Source: Streptomyces sp. NRRL S-37 (GTDB taxonomy: Bacteria; Actinomycetota; Actinomycetes; Streptomycetales; Streptomycetaceae). From it: 64,000 nt of DNA. How positions within the stretch are numbered: position 1 is the first letter of the stretch; the number at the start of each line of letters is the position of its first letter. This document shows, piece after piece, positions 54,636-63,858 of this stretch. The position numbers were made by a program, and so were the translations under genes. The DNA is taken from the NCBI RefSeq assembly GCF_000721605.1, contig NZ_JOIZ01000001.1, positions 496,001 through 560,000 of the forward strand. Direction: 5' to 3'. The notes under the pieces were generated by a model that was not told the origin of the DNA, did no database searches, and was given only the letters and a program-made list of their open reading frames with translations.

Positions 54636-55691
54636 TCAGCGCCCTCCGAACGTGTAAGCGCCCCGCCGCATCAGCAGCAGGAACGCGGGAACACCGACCA
54701 CCGCGGTGATCACTCCGACCGGCAGCTCGGCGGGCGCGAACAGCAGCCGGGACAGTACGTCCGCCCATACCAGCAGCACGGCCCCGGCGAGCGGGGCGAC
54801 CGCCAGCACTCGCCGGTGGTCGGCGCCGACGAGCATCCGGACGACGTGCGGAACCATGAGGCCGACGAACCCGATGGCCCCGCTGACCGCCACCACCGTC
54901 CCGGTCACCGCCGCGGTGACGAGGAACAGCTCCCGGCGCAGCCGGGCCGGTCCGACGCCGAGCGCGGCCGCTGTCTCGTCGCCCATGGCGAGTGCGTTGA
55001 GCGGCTCGGCCCGCAACCTCAGCAAGGTCCATCCGGCCGCCACCGTGACGGCGGCGAGCGGCAGTCGGGCCCAGGTGGCGCCGCCCAGGCTGCCCAGCAG
55101 CCACATCATCGCGGACCGGGCCGCCTCGCCCCGTGCAGCACCGAACACCATGACCGTGGTGACGGCCTCGAAGCCGTACGCCAGTGCCGTGCCGGTCAGG
55201 ATCAGCCGCAGGGGCGTCAGTCCGTGCGGTGAGCGGGCCACGGCGTACACGAGCGCCATCGCCGCGAGCGCGGAGACGAACGCCGACGCGGACAGCGCCC
55301 ACACGCCGAGCCCGGCGAACGCGCCGAGGAGGATGACGGCGTTGGCACCCACCGCCGCGCCGGAGGAGATACCGAGGACGAACGGGTCGGCCAGCGCGTT
55401 GCGCACCATGGCCTGCACCGCCACCCCGACGGCCGCGAGGCCCGCTCCGGCCACGGCACCGAGCAGCACCCGCGGCAGCCGGATCTCCCAGACGATGGTG
55501 TACGCGGCCGTGTCCCGCGCATGCACGGTCCCACCGGTGAGTCCGGCCCACAGGAAGCGCAGTACGTCCGCCCAGCCGACGCCGGCGGCACCGAGCCCCA
55601 CCCCGCCGACGAGGGACAACAGGAGCAGCAGCACCAGAGCCAGGCTGAGCGGCAACACGGGTATGCGACGGGGGGCCGTGCTTCGGCGCAC
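54636..55691 (-). CDS. ABC importer permease, BtuC/FecD-like
   Basis: 351 residues from the GTG at 55691 with AAAGG upstream; the frame is open to 55865 but that DNA is riboswitch. It has about ten transmembrane segments and the FecCD signatures LPRVLLGAVAGAGLAAVGVA, DPFVLGISSGAAVGANAVIL and SGAIGFVGLMVPHVVRMLVG. It forms the channel of the importer. Riboswitch control implies expression only when cobalamin is scarce. Confidence 0.95.
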   Translation of the reverse strand: MRRSTAPRRIPVLPLSLALVLLLLLSLVGGVGLGAAGVGWADVLRFLWAGLTGGTVHARDTAAYTIVWEIRLPRVLLGAVAGAGLAAVGVAVQAMVRNALADPFVLGISSGAAVGANAVILLGAFAGLGVWALSASAFVSALAAMALVYAVARSPHGLTPLRLILTGTALAYGFEAVTTVMVFGAARGEAARSAMMWLLGSLGGATWARLPLAAVTVAAGWTLLRLRAEPLNALAMGDETAAALGVGPARLRRELFLVTAAVTGTVVAVSGAIGFVGLMVPHVVRMLVGADHRRVLAVAPLAGAVLLVWADVLSRLLFAPAELPVGVITAVVGVPAFLLLMRRGAYTFGGR

Positions 55692-55744
55692 CTGGGGGCC
55701 TTTCGAACGGGCCGCCTGCTGGACGTCGAGCAGGAGCAGCCCGT

Positions 55745-55925
55745 GTGGCCGTGGTCGGCCGTACGGTCCCCCTCTCGCAGTCCACGGCGAGCAGTCAACG
55801 GGTCGATATGCCCCCGCAGGCGATCGGGCTCGCACGACAACCGTCGGATCAGGTGCCGTGCACACCGTTGCGGGTCAGCGCCGGACTCTCACCGGACTTC
55901 CCCCGCGGGAGGCGAGGGGCCTGAT
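55745..55925 (-). promoter_or_regulatory. Cobalamin riboswitch ahead of the importer genes
   Basis: The minus strand reads GGGGGAAGTCCGGTGAGAGT, CCGGCGCTGACCCGCAACGG and then a B12 box of the form CGAGCCCGATCGCCTGCGGG. This is the standard cobalamin aptamer core and places the permease, ATPase and binding-protein genes under B12 repression. Confidence 0.9.
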
Positions 55926-55946
55926 GAACAGGCCCCGATGTCTGGT

Positions 55947-56696
55947 TCAGCAGAGATGGCGCTCCCGCTCCGGCGAGTACAGGTGGCTGTCGCGGAACTG
56001 CTCCGCCCCCAGCGTCCGCCCCACCATGATCACGGCTGTGCGCAGGACGCCGGCCTCCTTCAGCTTCTGGGCGATCTCGTCAAGGGTGCCCCGGATGATC
56101 AGCTCGTCGGGGCGGGAGGCGTAGGCGACGACCGCGGCAGGGCAGTCGGCGCCGTAGTGCGGGAGGAGCTCCTCGACCACACGGTCCACGTACTTGGCGG
56201 CCAGGTGCAGCACGATCAGCGCACCGCTGCGGCCCAGCGTGGCCAGGTTCTCGCCTTCCGGCATGGCGGTGGCGCGGTTGGCGACGCGGGTGAGGATGAC
56301 GGTCTGGCCGACGGTGGGCACGGTCAGCTCCCGCTTGAGGGAGGCGGCCGCGGCGGCGAAGGCGGGAACGCCGGGGACGACCTCGTAGGGCACGCCGGCC
56401 GCGTCCAGCCGCCGCATCTGTTCGGCGACCGCGCTGAACACGGAAGGGTCGCCCGAGTGCAGCCGGGCCACGTCGTGCCCTTCCTCGTGCGCGCGGACCA
56501 ACTCGGCGGTGATCTGGTCCAGGTCGAGTTGGGCGGTGTCCACCAGGCGTGCGTCCGGCGGGCATTCGGCGAGGAGTTCGCGGGGGACGAGGCTGCCCGC
56601 GTACAAGCAGACCTGGCAGGTGGCGAGCGTCCGGGCGCCGCGCACCGTGATCAGGTCGGCGGCGCCGGGGCCGGCGCCGATGAAGTACACGGTCAT
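55947..56696 (-). CDS. cobM: Precorrin-4 C11-methyltransferase CobM
   Basis: 249 residues from the ATG at 56696, which overlaps the cobL stop (ATGA). One tetrapyrrole methylase domain: VYFIGAGPGAADLITVRGAR, CLYAGSLVPRELLAECPPDA, VARLHSGDPSVFSAVAEQMR and VVPGVPAFAAAAASLKREL. It methylates C-11 of precorrin-4 with S-adenosylmethionine. It forms an operon with cobL. Confidence 0.97.
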   Translation of the reverse strand: MTVYFIGAGPGAADLITVRGARTLATCQVCLYAGSLVPRELLAECPPDARLVDTAQLDLDQITAELVRAHEEGHDVARLHSGDPSVFSAVAEQMRRLDAAGVPYEVVPGVPAFAAAAASLKRELTVPTVGQTVILTRVANRATAMPEGENLATLGRSGALIVLHLAAKYVDRVVEELLPHYGADCPAAVVAYASRPDELIIRGTLDEIAQKLKEAGVLRTAVIMVGRTLGAEQFRDSHLYSPERERHLC

Positions 56697-57955
56697 CTGT
56701 CTGCTCCTGGTGAGGGGTTGTCGGTCTTCTGTACGGCCCACTGGGTGACCGGCATGGCCTGCCGCCAGCCGGTGAAGCCGCCCACGGGCACGGCGTGCGC
56801 CACCGCGAGCCGCACCAGCTCGCCACCGTGCCGGCGGTGGGCGTCGGCGAGCAATGCCTCGGATTCCAGCGTGACGGTGTTGGCGACCAGCCTGCCGCCG
56901 CGGGGCAGAGCCGCCCAGCAGGCGTCGAGGAGGCCGGGGGCGGTGAGCCCGCCGCCGACGAACACCGCGTCGGGCGTGGGGAGTCCGGTGAGCGCGGCGG
57001 GGGCGGCGCCGGTGACGACCTTCAGTCCGGGCGCGCCGAGGCGTTCCGCGTTGCGGAGGATGCGTTCGGCTCGTACGGGGTCACGTTCGACGGTGACGGC
57101 CCGGCACGACGGGTGGGTGCGCATCCACTCGATGGCGATCGAGCCCGATCCGCCGCCGATGTCCCACAGGAGTTCTCCCGGAGCCGGGGCGAGCGCTCCG
57201 AGGGTGGCGGCGCGGATGTGCCTCTTGGTGAGCTGCCCGTCGTGCTCGTAAGCCTCGTCCGGCAGGCCCGGCACCGCGCCCAGTCGCAGGGCGTCCGGTG
57301 CCCGGCGGCATTCGACGGCCACGATGTTGAGCGGGTCGCCGGGCTGCTGTGTCCGTGCCCAGTCGTCGGCGGTGGTCTCGGCGGTCGTACGCTCCCGGTC
57401 GCCGCCGAGCTGTTCCAGCACGCGCATACGGCTGGGCCCGAAGCCACGGTCGCGCAGGAACTCGGCGACCTGCCCGGGGGTGGTGGCGTCGGCGCTGAGG
57501 ACGAGGAGTCGCCGGCCGTCGTGGAGGGCGGCGGCGAGGCGGGCGGTGGGGCGGCCCACCAGTGTGACGACCTCGGCGTCCTCCAGCGGCCAGCCCAGCC
57601 GGGCGGCGGCGTGGGACACGGACGACGGGTGGGGAAGGACACGCACCGCGTCGGCCTCTTCGGCGAGCGCGCGTCCGATGCCGTAGAACATCGGGTCACC
57701 GCTGGCCAGTACGGCGATGCGCCGGCCGGCATGAGCGGCGAGCAGGCGCGGGACGGCGGGGCGCAGGGGTGAGGGCCAGGCGACGCGTTCGCCGGCGCAC
57801 TCGGCGGGCAGCAGGTCCAGCTGGCGCGGACCTCCGACGAGGACCTCGGCCCGGCGCAGTTCCGCGCGTGAGGGCTCGGCCAGGCCCCTCCAGCCGTCGG
57901 CTCCGATCCCGACGACGGTGACGACGGAGGGCGGGCCTGGTCGGGCGGGGGTCAC
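56693..57955 (-). CDS. cobL: Precorrin-6Y C5,15-methyltransferase (decarboxylating) CobL
   Basis: 420 residues from the GTG at 57955. The N-terminal CbiE-like methylase has [40 protein letters not shown] and [20 protein letters not shown]. The C-terminal CbiT-like domain has [38 protein letters not shown] and [20 protein letters not shown]. The full fusion methylates C-5 and C-15 and removes the acetate CO2 at C-12. The 142-bp space to the divergent tsaD-like gene holds a Nur-like dyad, so both promoters may be affected. Confidence 0.97.
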   Translation of the reverse strand: MTPARPGPPSVVTVVGIGADGWRGLAEPSRAELRRAEVLVGGPRQLDLLPAECAGERVAWPSPLRPAVPRLLAAHAGRRIAVLASGDPMFYGIGRALAEEADAVRVLPHPSSVSHAAARLGWPLEDAEVVTLVGRPTARLAAALHDGRRLLVLSADATTPGQVAEFLRDRGFGPSRMRVLEQLGGDRERTTAETTADDWARTQQPGDPLNIVAVECRRAPDALRLGAVPGLPDEAYEHDGQLTKRHIRAATLGALAPAPGELLWDIGGGSGSIAIEWMRTHPSCRAVTVERDPVRAERILRNAERLGAPGLKVVTGAAPAALTGLPTPDAVFVGGGLTAPGLLDACWAALPRGGRLVANTVTLESEALLADAHRRHGGELVRLAVAHAVPVGGFTGWRQAMPVTQWAVQKTDNPSPGADR

Positions 57956-58048
57956 TGCGGGCTACCTCGGAGTTCAGGGGGAGACAGGGGCGCACTCTAC
58001 TAAGCGATCACCCGTGCGACCGAGTCCGGGTTCACATCCCGAGCGATC

Positions 58049-58071
58049 TTATTGCACACTGTTCGCAATAA
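58049..58071. promoter_or_regulatory. Nur-box-like dyad ahead of the tsaD-GNAT-alaS genes
   Basis: Seven-base arms TTATTGC and GCAATAA at 58049-58071 with the core TGCAC-ACTGT-TCGCA. It lies 27 bp before the ATG at 58098, in promoter or operator position, with the same GCAATAA edge as the superoxide dismutase site. Confidence 0.7.
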
Positions 58072-58097
58072 CTATGATGTCGCAGGAAGGGGAGGGC

Positions 58098-59147
58098 ATG
58101 GGCTCTCCGATCGTGCTCGGGATCGAGTCGTCGTGTGACGAGACCGGTGCGGGGCTCGTGCGGGACGGACGACTGCTCGGGCACGCCGTGGCGTCGAGCA
58201 TGGACGAGCACGCCCGCTTCGGCGGAGTGGTGCCCGAGATCGCCTCCCGCGCCCACCTGCACGCCCTGCGCCCGGTGGTGCGGCAGGCACTGGACCAGGC
58301 CGGGCTGCGGCTCTCCGACATCGGGGCGGTCGCCGTGACCACGGGCCCGGGCCTGTCCGGCGCGCTGCAGGTGGGCCTCGCGGGAGCGAAGGGCATCGCC
58401 TACGCGCTGGACGTTCCCCTCTACGGCGTGCACCACCTGGCCGGTCATGTCGCCGCCGACACTCTGGAGCACGGCCCGCTGCCCGACCCGTGCATGGTGC
58501 TGATCGTCTCGGGCGGCCACACCTCGTTGCTCCTCGTGCGCGACCTGGCCCGCGATCCGATCGCCCACCTCGGCGACACCCTCGACGACGCCGCCGGCGA
58601 GTGCTTCGACAAGGTCGCGCGGGTCTTCGGACTGCCGTATCCCGGCGGTCCGGCCATCGACCGGGCCGCCCGCGACGGCGATCCACGCGCGGTCGCCTTC
58701 CCCCGCCCCCTCCCCGGCTCCTACGACTTCTCCTTCTCCGGGTTGAAGACGGCGGCGGCCCGCTGGGCCGAATCCCACTCCGGGCGCGGACTGCCCGTCC
58801 ACGACGGGGCCGCGTCGCTCCAGGAGGCGGTCGCCGACGTCCTGACCCGCAAGGCGGTCACCGCCTGCACGGCCCACGGGGTGGGCACGCTGGTCGTCGT
58901 CGGCGGCGTCGCTGCGAACTCGCGCGTGCGGTCACTGGCCGAGGAGCGCTGCCGGGCGGCCGGGATCGCACTACGGGTACCACCGCTGAGACTGTGCACG
59001 GACAACGGCGCGATGATCGCCGCCGTCGGCGACCTCCTCGTACGGGCCGGGGCCGAGCCGGCGCCCTTGGACGTGTCGATCGACCCGTCGGCACCTCTGG
59101 AGTACGCGGCCCTGCATCCGGTGGCGGCCGGAGCGGTGGCCGCGTGA
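58098..59147 (+). CDS. tsaD: TsaD/Kae1-like tRNA threonylcarbamoyladenosine synthase subunit
   Basis: 349 residues from the ATG at 58098 with GGAAGGGGAGG upstream. It keeps all TsaD features: [17 protein letters not shown] (phosphate 1), metal ligands in [16 protein letters not shown] (His113, His117), [35 protein letters not shown] and the final ligand Asp in [18 protein letters not shown]. TsaD transfers threonylcarbamoyl to A37 of tRNAs reading ANN codons. The normal partners TsaB, TsaE and TsaC are absent here; instead a GNAT gene and an alaS gene follow. The housekeeping tsaD of actinomycetes is usually next to tsaB/rimI, so this is probably a second copy. The operator-like dyad suggests metal control. 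Confidence 0.92.
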   Translation: MGSPIVLGIESSCDETGAGLVRDGRLLGHAVASSMDEHARFGGVVPEIASRAHLHALRPVVRQALDQAGLRLSDIGAVAVTTGPGLSGALQVGLAGAKGIAYALDVPLYGVHHLAGHVAADTLEHGPLPDPCMVLIVSGGHTSLLLVRDLARDPIAHLGDTLDDAAGECFDKVARVFGLPYPGGPAIDRAARDGDPRAVAFPRPLPGSYDFSFSGLKTAAARWAESHSGRGLPVHDGAASLQEAVADVLTRKAVTACTAHGVGTLVVVGGVAANSRVRSLAEERCRAAGIALRVPPLRLCTDNGAMIAAVGDLLVRAGAEPAPLDVSIDPSAPLEYAALHPVAAGAVAA

Positions 59148-59713
59148 TGGACGTCCGTGTCGTCGCATACGAAGCTCTCCCGGAGCACAGTGCCGCCCTG
59201 CGTTCCGTCTACGCCGACGCGTTCTGCGCGCCGCCCTGGAACGAGGACGAGGAGAGGGCGGACGCCTTCGTCGCGCGGCTCGGCTCGGACGTACGGCGCC
59301 CGGGATTCACCGCAGCACTCGCCTTCGACGGTCCGGACGTCGTGGGTCTCGCCACCGCCTGGGCCACGCCCACCCCCTTCCCGGTCGACCGCTGCTACCC
59401 GCAGGCGGCCGCCGGTCTCGGCCTGAGCCGTACCGAGGAGTGGTTGTGTGGCGCCCGCGAGATCGACGAGCTGGCCGTCCGCCCCACCGCCCGCGGCAGG
59501 GGGATCGCGGGCGGCCTCCTGCGGGCGGTGACCGAGGACGCCCCCGACGGCCGCGCCTGGCTGCTCACCTCCCTGCGCTCACCCCGGGCCGTGGCCTTCT
59601 ACCGCCGCCAGGGCTGGACCCAGGCCACCCACCTCTCCCCCGACGGCCACGGCATCGCCGTCTTCCTCGGCCCCCGCCACCCCGCCCGAACCCTGGCCGC
59701 CCAGCCCCTGTAG
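59147..59713 (+). CDS. GNAT-family acetyltransferase between tsaD and alaS
   Basis: 188 residues from the ATG at 59147, overlapping the tsaD stop (TGATG). GNAT core: a strand AREIDELAVRPTARGRGIAG with the R-G-R-G-I-A acetyl-CoA loop, the helix GLLRAVTEDAPDGRAWLLTS and RAVAFYRRQGWTQATHL. Its position parallels RimI near housekeeping tsaD genes, but the sequence is longer and its N-terminus differs from RimI, so the substrate is unknown. The ribosomal protein alanine acetyltransferase role is only one possibility. Confidence 0.85.
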   Translation: MDVRVVAYEALPEHSAALRSVYADAFCAPPWNEDEERADAFVARLGSDVRRPGFTAALAFDGPDVVGLATAWATPTPFPVDRCYPQAAAGLGLSRTEEWLCGAREIDELAVRPTARGRGIAGGLLRAVTEDAPDGRAWLLTSLRSPRAVAFYRRQGWTQATHLSPDGHGIAVFLGPRHPARTLAAQPL

Positions 59714-59729
59714 CCACCCGGAGCCCACC

Positions 59730-62381
59730 GTGCGCACCGCCGAGATCCGCCGCCGTTTCCTCGACTTCTTCGCCGAGCGCGGCCACACCGTCGTGCCCAG
59801 CGCCCCGCTGCCCACACCGGACCCGACGTTGCTCTTCGTCAACGCCGGCATGGTCCCCTTCAAGCCGTACCTGACGGGCGAGGCGGCGGCGCCGTGGCCG
59901 CGGGCGACGAGCGTGCAGAAGTGCGTGCGCACCCTGGACATCGAAGAGGTGGGCCGCACCACCCGGCACGGCTCCTTCTTCCAGATGAACGGCAACTTCT
60001 CCCTCGGCGACTACTTCAAGGAGGAGGCCATCGCCTTCGCCTGGGAGCTGTCCACCTCGCCGGTGTCGGACGGCGGGTACGGCCTGGACCCGGACAGGAT
60101 CTGGGTGACCGTGCACCACACCGACGACGAATCCCGCGCTCTGTGGCGGCGCATCGCCGGCCTGCCCGACGAAAGAATCGTGGCGCGCGGCGACGAGGAC
60201 AACTTCTGGTCCATGGGCGTACCCGGTCCGTGCGGTCCCTGCTCTGAGCTGTACTACGACCGCGGTCCGGCGCTCGGACGCGCGGGCGGCCCCGCGGTCG
60301 ACGAGGACCGGTACATGGAGTTCTGGAACCTCGTCTTCATGCAGTACGAGCGCGGCGAAGGCCCCGGCAAGTCGGGCTACCCCATTCTCGGCGAACTCCC
60401 CCGCCGCAACATCGACACCGGCATGGGCCTGGAGCGCATGGCCACCCTGCTCCAGGACGTCGACAACCTCTACGAGACCGACGAGACCCGCCCGGTCCTC
60501 GACCGGGCCGCCGCGCTGGCCGGTGTCCGCTACGGCGCGGACGCCGGGGCCGACGTACGGCTGCGGGTGGTCGCCGACCACGTCCGCACCGCCCTGATGC
60601 TGCTCGCCGACAACACCACTCCCGGCAACGAGGGCCGCGGGTACGTCCTGCGCCGCATCCTGCGCCGGGCCGTGCGCTCGATGCGCCAGCTCGGGTACGA
60701 GGACCCTGCGCTGCCCGAACTGCTGGCCGTGGCCCGCGACTGCATGGCGCCCGGCTACCCGGAGGTCGCCGACACCTACGACCGGATCGTCGACCGGGCG
60801 GCCGGCGAGGAGGACGCCTTCCGCGCCACCCTGCGTCAGGGAACGACCGTCCTGGACACGGCCGTGGCCGAGATCAAGTCGAACGGCGGTCGCCGGCTTC
60901 CTGGCGCGCAGGCGTTCCTGCTGCACGACACCTACGGCTTCCCCATCGACCTCACCCTGGAGATGGCGGCCGAACAGGGCGTGGAGGTCGACCGCGAGGG
61001 ATTCATCGCCCTGATGCGCGAGCAACGCGAACGCGCCCGAGCCGACGCGCGCGCCCGTAAATCAGGCGGCACGGACACAGCTGCACTGCGCGGTGTCCTG
61101 GGCGAGCACGGTCCTACCGACTGGCGCGCGTGGGACACCCTGACCACCCGGTCCCGCATCCTCGCCCTGCTGTCCGCTGCCGGCCCGGCCCCGGTGGCGA
61201 GCGAGGGAGAGATCGTGACCGCGGTCCTGGACCGCACCCCGTTCTACGCCGAGTCCGGTGGCCAGGACAGCGACGCCGGCCACCTCTCCGGCGCGTCGGT
61301 GGAGGCCGAAGTGCTGGACGTGCAGCGCCCGCTGCCCGGACTCGTAGTGCACCACGTACGCGTCACGGCAGGCGCACTCGCCGTCGGTGACGAGGTCACG
61401 GCGGCCGTGGATCCCGAATGGCGGCTCGGCGCCCGCCAGGCCCATTCCGGCACCCACGTCCTGCACGCGGCCCTGCGCCAGACACTCGGCCCCACCGCCC
61501 TGCAGTCCGGCTCCTACAACCGCCCCGGCTACCTCCGCCTCGACTTCCCCTGGCGGGGCGCCCTGTCCCCGACCGTCCGCAGCGAGATCGAGGAGGCCGC
61601 CAACCAGGCGCTACGTCGTGACCTACCGGTCGGCGTCCGCTGGATGACCCTGCCGGAGGCGAAGGAGCTGGGCGCTCTCGCTCTCTTCGACGAGACCTAC
61701 GGCGAGAAGGTCCGCGTTGTCGAGATCGGCGGTGCCTGGTCACGGGAGCTGTGCGGCGGCACGCACGTCGAGCACGCCTCGCAGATCGGCGTCGTCGCGC
61801 TGACGTCGGAGTCCTCGGTCGGCGCGGGCATGCGCCGCCTGGAGGCCGCCGTCGGCGTCGAAGGCTTCGGCTACCTGGCCCGCGAACGCGACCTGGTCGC
61901 CCGCATCGCCGAGCAGGTCCAGGCACCGCGCGCCGAACTCCCCGACCGCATCGCAGGGCTGCTGGAGCGGCTGAAGTCGGCCGACCGGGAGAACCAGCGG
62001 CTGCGGCAGGCCGCCACGCGCACACGCGCCGCCGAACTGGCGGGCAAGGCACAGGACGCGCACGGAGTCCTGGTGGTCACCGCGACCACGGACAGCGACA
62101 CGGACGACGCCAGGACCCTGGCCGCCACCGTGCGCGACCTGCTCCCCGCTGAGCGCCCTGGAGTCGTGGTGATCGGAACAACCTCCGGCCACAAGTCGAT
62201 CCTCGTGGCCGCCGTCAATGCGGCCGCCGAGGCGTCGGGACTGCACGCCGCGCGACTGATCAAGCGACTCCTGCACGGCAAGGGTGGCGGATCGGCGCAA
62301 CTGGCCCAGGGCGGCGGCCTGTCCGCGGACCGTCTGTGGCACGTCCTGGAGTCGGTATCGACAACTCTCCACCAACACTGA
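59730..62381 (+). CDS. alaS: Alanyl-tRNA synthetase (probable second copy)
   Basis: 883 residues from the GTG at 59730, the normal length. Class II catalytic motifs: LLFVNAGMVPFKPYLTGEAA, KCVRTLDIEEVGRTTRHGSF and FFQMNGNFSLGDYFKEEAI, then GNEGRGYVLRRILRRAVRSM. The editing domain has both zinc ligand pairs: AHSGTHVLHAALRQTLGP (His, His) and ELCGGTHVEHASQIG (Cys, His). The C-Ala domain is present with GGSAQLAQGGG. It charges tRNA-Ala and edits Ser/Gly mischarging. Its place next to tsaD and GNAT, away from the usual alaS neighbours (ruvX, mltG, aroE), suggests a duplicate. The zinc site is intact, so it is not a simple zinc-free backup. Confidence 0.93.
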   Translation: MRTAEIRRRFLDFFAERGHTVVPSAPLPTPDPTLLFVNAGMVPFKPYLTGEAAAPWPRATSVQKCVRTLDIEEVGRTTRHGSFFQMNGNFSLGDYFKEEAIAFAWELSTSPVSDGGYGLDPDRIWVTVHHTDDESRALWRRIAGLPDERIVARGDEDNFWSMGVPGPCGPCSELYYDRGPALGRAGGPAVDEDRYMEFWNLVFMQYERGEGPGKSGYPILGELPRRNIDTGMGLERMATLLQDVDNLYETDETRPVLDRAAALAGVRYGADAGADVRLRVVADHVRTALMLLADNTTPGNEGRGYVLRRILRRAVRSMRQLGYEDPALPELLAVARDCMAPGYPEVADTYDRIVDRAAGEEDAFRATLRQGTTVLDTAVAEIKSNGGRRLPGAQAFLLHDTYGFPIDLTLEMAAEQGVEVDREGFIALMREQRERARADARARKSGGTDTAALRGVLGEHGPTDWRAWDTLTTRSRILALLSAAGPAPVASEGEIVTAVLDRTPFYAESGGQDSDAGHLSGASVEAEVLDVQRPLPGLVVHHVRVTAGALAVGDEVTAAVDPEWRLGARQAHSGTHVLHAALRQTLGPTALQSGSYNRPGYLRLDFPWRGALSPTVRSEIEEAANQALRRDLPVGVRWMTLPEAKELGALALFDETYGEKVRVVEIGGAWSRELCGGTHVEHASQIGVVALTSESSVGAGMRRLEAAVGVEGFGYLARERDLVARIAEQVQAPRAELPDRIAGLLERLKSADRENQRLRQAATRTRAAELAGKAQDAHGVLVVTATTDSDTDDARTLAATVRDLLPAERPGVVVIGTTSGHKSILVAAVNAAAEASGLHAARLIKRLLHGKGGGSAQLAQGGGLSADRLWHVLESVSTTLHQH

Positions 62382-62462
62382 GGTCTCGCGGCTCGCCTCC
62401 GTTCGAGCGAACGCGCGGCCGAATGCGACAACGTCTCCTAAGGTAAGGGGAGATATGACTGC

Positions 62463-62795
62463 ATGACTGTTACCGTTCAGGTCGACACGACCCGCCCAGC
62501 GGCCACCCTCATCAACGTGTTCACGGTCTCCCCCGACCGTCAGGACGAGCTGATCGAACTGCTCGCCCGTGCGACCGAGGAGACCATGAAGCACCAGCCC
62601 GGCTTCGTCTGCGCCAACTTCCACGCCTCACTCGACGGCGAACGGGTGATCAACTACGCCCAGTGGGAGACCGAGGGCCACTACAGGGCGATGCTCGACA
62701 ACCCCGAGGCCCGCGTCCATATGGACCAGGCAGCCAAGATCGCGACGAACGTGCAGCCACGGCTCTTCTCGGTGAAGTCTGTCCATCCGCGCTAG
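62463..62795 (+). CDS. Antibiotic biosynthesis monooxygenase-domain protein
   Basis: 110 residues from the ATG at 62463 with AAGGGGAG upstream. A ferredoxin-like ABM fold: ATLINVFTVSPDRQDELIEL, LARATEETMKHQPGFVCANF, HASLDGERVINYAQWETEGH. Such proteins are small dimeric monooxygenases or stress proteins. No biosynthetic partner is adjacent. It may be read from its own promoter after the alaS gene. Confidence 0.85.
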   Translation: MTVTVQVDTTRPAATLINVFTVSPDRQDELIELLARATEETMKHQPGFVCANFHASLDGERVINYAQWETEGHYRAMLDNPEARVHMDQAAKIATNVQPRLFSVKSVHPR

Positions 62796-62842
62796 TGGCA
62801 GGTTCCTGCTGCCCTCTCCGGCGCGACGCGTGCGCCAGCGCC

Positions 62843-63858
62843 TCAGAACGACGCTGCCGTGGTACCACCGGGCGGCACCGCATCTGGTGCACCCCCGAGA
62901 AGCGGCAGGTTGGTCATCACGAACTGGTTCAGGATGTCGTCGCGATCCATGAACATGATCTGGCTCCGCTTCGCCGCGTCCAACGCGTTGCCCAGCCAGT
63001 TGCGTGCAGCCTTGGTGATCTCCCCGCCGGCCACGATGAACGCATGGTCGACGAGGACGCGCCGGTTGGTCTCGGGATCGAAGATCTCGTGCGCCAACAT
63101 CATCAGAGCTTGATTGTGGATCTCAGCGATGTTGGCATTGCCCGCCCTGGACCTACCGGTGGCATCCAGCTTTCCGCGCTTCACCTGGATACCGAAGTAC
63201 AGAAAGTGCTGAGTCGGCAGGGTGTACCGCATCCAGATGTCCTTGCCGTACTCCAGCGCCTTGTCTCGGTGCCCGGCCGCCGTGATCCGGTGAAAACCCA
63301 GCTGCCGGAACAACGGCAGCAGCACTTGTTCAATGAGAGCATCCTCACTGCACGTGTCCAGGAACGCGGCAAGTGCTGTACGCCGCTGCATCTCGGCGGC
63401 GCTCAGAGGACGATGCGGGTTCTTGGCCGGCATCGAGACAGTGCTCGTTCCGATGTGCCGCAGGTAGCAATGCTTGTCCTCCCCGTAGAAGGCTTCGAAC
63501 CCTTCCCGGGCGAGCGCATTGTTCAGCAAGCGCAGGGCATTGGGCCGGTCGAGCCCTTCATTGAGGGCATCCGCCGGATTCATCAGGTGGTCGATCACCC
63601 TGCAGAAGGACTCCGGTGGGTGTGAAGGCCCCTCGTGCGGCTCTGCCAATAGTTGTTCCAGCACCCCTGCGACCCAGCGGTACCGCGTCGAACCGTCGTG
63701 CTCCCAATCATGTCGAGTTCGGCGAAGAACTCGGTGATGTAGCTGCTTGATCGATACGGGAAATATGCAGGCTCGGCACCAACCTGAGGATCAGCCACAC
63801 CGAGGTTCCCGCAAATGAGGTCGCCAAGCATTTCCAGCGTTCGCTTTCTGAACTTCAC
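62843..63858 (-). pseudogene. Defence-like nuclease-domain protein with a frameshift
   Basis: From the GTG at 63858 (GGAGGG upstream) the frame reads KFRKRTLEMLGDLICGNLGV and FPYRSSSYITEFFAELDM, then shifts near 63703-63712. The second frame continues DWEHDGSTRYRWVAGVLEQL, LAEPHEGPSHPPESFCRVID to a stop at 62843. About 337 residues in all. The C-terminal part has LLPLFRQLGFHRITAAGHRD, EYGKDIWMRY and FLYFGIQVKRGKLDATG, which looks like a PD-(D/E)xK nuclease core (the D of YGKD and QVK). The N-terminal region resembles proteins of the AbiJ type found in phage-defence genes; this is tentative. One missing base may be a mutation or a sequencing error. Confidence 0.6.

Noticed and set aside
58049-58071. 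Zinc-responsive Zur box
   Set aside because: The actinomycete Zur box as known (TGaaAatgatTttCA type) does not match. The TGC-N9-GCA form is closer to the Nur box.
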